Source of the DNA: Chloroflexota bacterium
GTDB taxonomy: Bacteria > Chloroflexota > UBA11872
NCBI GenBank assembly: GCA_028875175.1
Contig: JAPPFO010000111.1
Location: forward strand, 1 to 5,211
Direction: 5' to 3'
Length of the DNA: 5,211 bases
Made by a program: the position numbers and the translations under genes
Part shown: piece after piece, positions 4,642 to 5,211 of the stretch
Layout: the number at the start of each line of letters is the position of its first letter
Position numbering within the stretch: position 1 is the first letter of the stretch
Notes under the pieces: model-generated
The model's database searches: none
Told to the model about the DNA's origin: nothing
Seen by the model: the letters and a program-made list of their open reading frames with translations, nothing else

Positions 4642-5211
4642 TTACCGGTCGTAAAGACGTGCCTTCGGCGCCATGGACAACTCTCGAGTCTCGGCAGTGG
4701 ACACGTCCACCACGGCGGGCTGCCCCTCGTTCACCGCGTGCAAGGCCCGCTCAAAGGCCGGTCGCAAGTCGCCAATGGCGGTCACCGACTCCGCGTGGCA
4801 TCCCAGCGCCGCGGCTACGCCGGCGTAGTCGCCGTGCAGCGTGGACGCACCGAACTTCTCGATCGACTCCGGAATGTTCTTGTCGTAGCCGCTGAAGATG
4901 GCGTCGTGCTTGATGACGCTGAGGATCGGGAGGTTCTCGCGAGCCGCCGTTTCCCAGTCCATGCCGGTCATCCCCACGGCCCCGTCGCCCATCACGTTGA
5001 CGACGGTCTTGTCCGGGTTGGCCATCTTCGCGCCCATGGCCAGGCCAATTGAGAACCCAAGCTGTGACGACTGTCCCCAGCCGAGATAGCTGCGGGGAAC
5101 CGTGGACTGGTAGAACACGCTCTGGATGTCACGCGACGCGCCGGACTCGTGCGTCAGCATGGTCGTGTCCGGGTCCAGCACGCTCCAGAGTTCACGCAGC
5201 ATGCGGTAGGC
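4642..5211 (-). CDS. Thiamine-diphosphate-dependent enzyme, C-terminal domain (acetolactate synthase/oxalyl-CoA decarboxylase-like), 5'-truncated by window
   Basis: The 189 visible residues are the C-terminal pyrophosphate-binding domain of a ThDP enzyme that should be about 550 residues in full; the N-terminal part lies beyond position 5211. Such enzymes decarboxylate or ligate 2-keto acids or acyl-CoA. The segment SYLGWGQSSQLGFSIGLAMG precedes the Mg-ThDP motif, which opens with GDG (codons 4989-4981) and continues AVGMTGMDWETAARENLPI. The G-M-x-x-E-T wording recalls oxalyl-CoA decarboxylases as much as acetolactate synthases. The closing Asn-Asn of the motif is replaced by His-Asp (codons 4908-4903), followed by AIFSGYDKNIPESIEKFGAS. 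The second Asn is normally a Mg ligand; Asp could still coordinate the metal. The stop is TAA at 4642-4644. The ABM gene follows 105 bp downstream. Substrate cannot be told; ilvB is not assigned because a dedicated catabolic paralogue is as likely. Confidence 0.9.
   Translation of the reverse strand, partial: AYRMLRELWSVLDPDTTMLTHESGASRDIQSVFYQSTVPRSYLGWGQSSQLGFSIGLAMGAKMANPDKTVVNVMGDGAVGMTGMDWETAARENLPILSVIKHDAIFSGYDKNIPESIEKFGASTLHGDYAGVAAALGCHAESVTAIGDLRPAFERALHAVNEGQPAVVDVSTAETRELSMAPKARLYDR

Overview
The window is a GC-rich bacterial segment with five protein genes and one RNA gene. The best inference for the source is a Chloroflexota-type bacterium. That rests mainly on the transporter lipoprotein, whose lipobox is followed by Val/Glu/Lys-rich 14-residue tandem repeats, a style common in that phylum. 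The phylum is not proven by anything here.

Layout from left to right. Positions 100-1680 (minus) encode a Tat-exported lipoprotein that is the solute-binding component of a sugar-type ABC importer; its permeases are not in view. Just upstream of its start are a 19-bp perfect palindrome and a plausible sigma-70-type promoter. Positions 1812-1906 (plus) are the clearest surprise: a selenocysteine tRNA (selC) with UCA anticodon, 6-bp D stem with 4-nt loop, 8-bp variable arm and G discriminator. It implies that the organism decodes some UGA codons as selenocysteine, although no selA, selB, selD or selenoprotein gene lies in the window. Positions 2052-2522 (minus) encode a MarR-family regulator. 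After a 348-bp divergent regulatory region, positions 2871-4172 (plus) encode a sialidase/BNR-repeat family protein with three textbook Asp-boxes and no signal peptide. Converging on it, positions 4213-4536 (minus) encode a small antibiotic-biosynthesis-monooxygenase (ABM) fold protein. Upstream of that on the same strand, positions 4642-5211 hold the C-terminal part of a thiamine-diphosphate enzyme of the acetolactate synthase/oxalyl-CoA decarboxylase type, cut by the window edge.

How they may work together (inference): the binding protein, the sialidase-like protein and the MarR regulator look like a small accessory catabolic locus in which an imported carbohydrate or organic ligand is processed in the cytoplasm under MarR control. 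The ThDP enzyme and ABM protein could form a second two-gene unit handling a 2-keto or acyl-CoA substrate and a quinol or aromatic product. The selC gene sits between these units and looks functionally unrelated to both. No insertion sequence, CRISPR array or integrase is visible.
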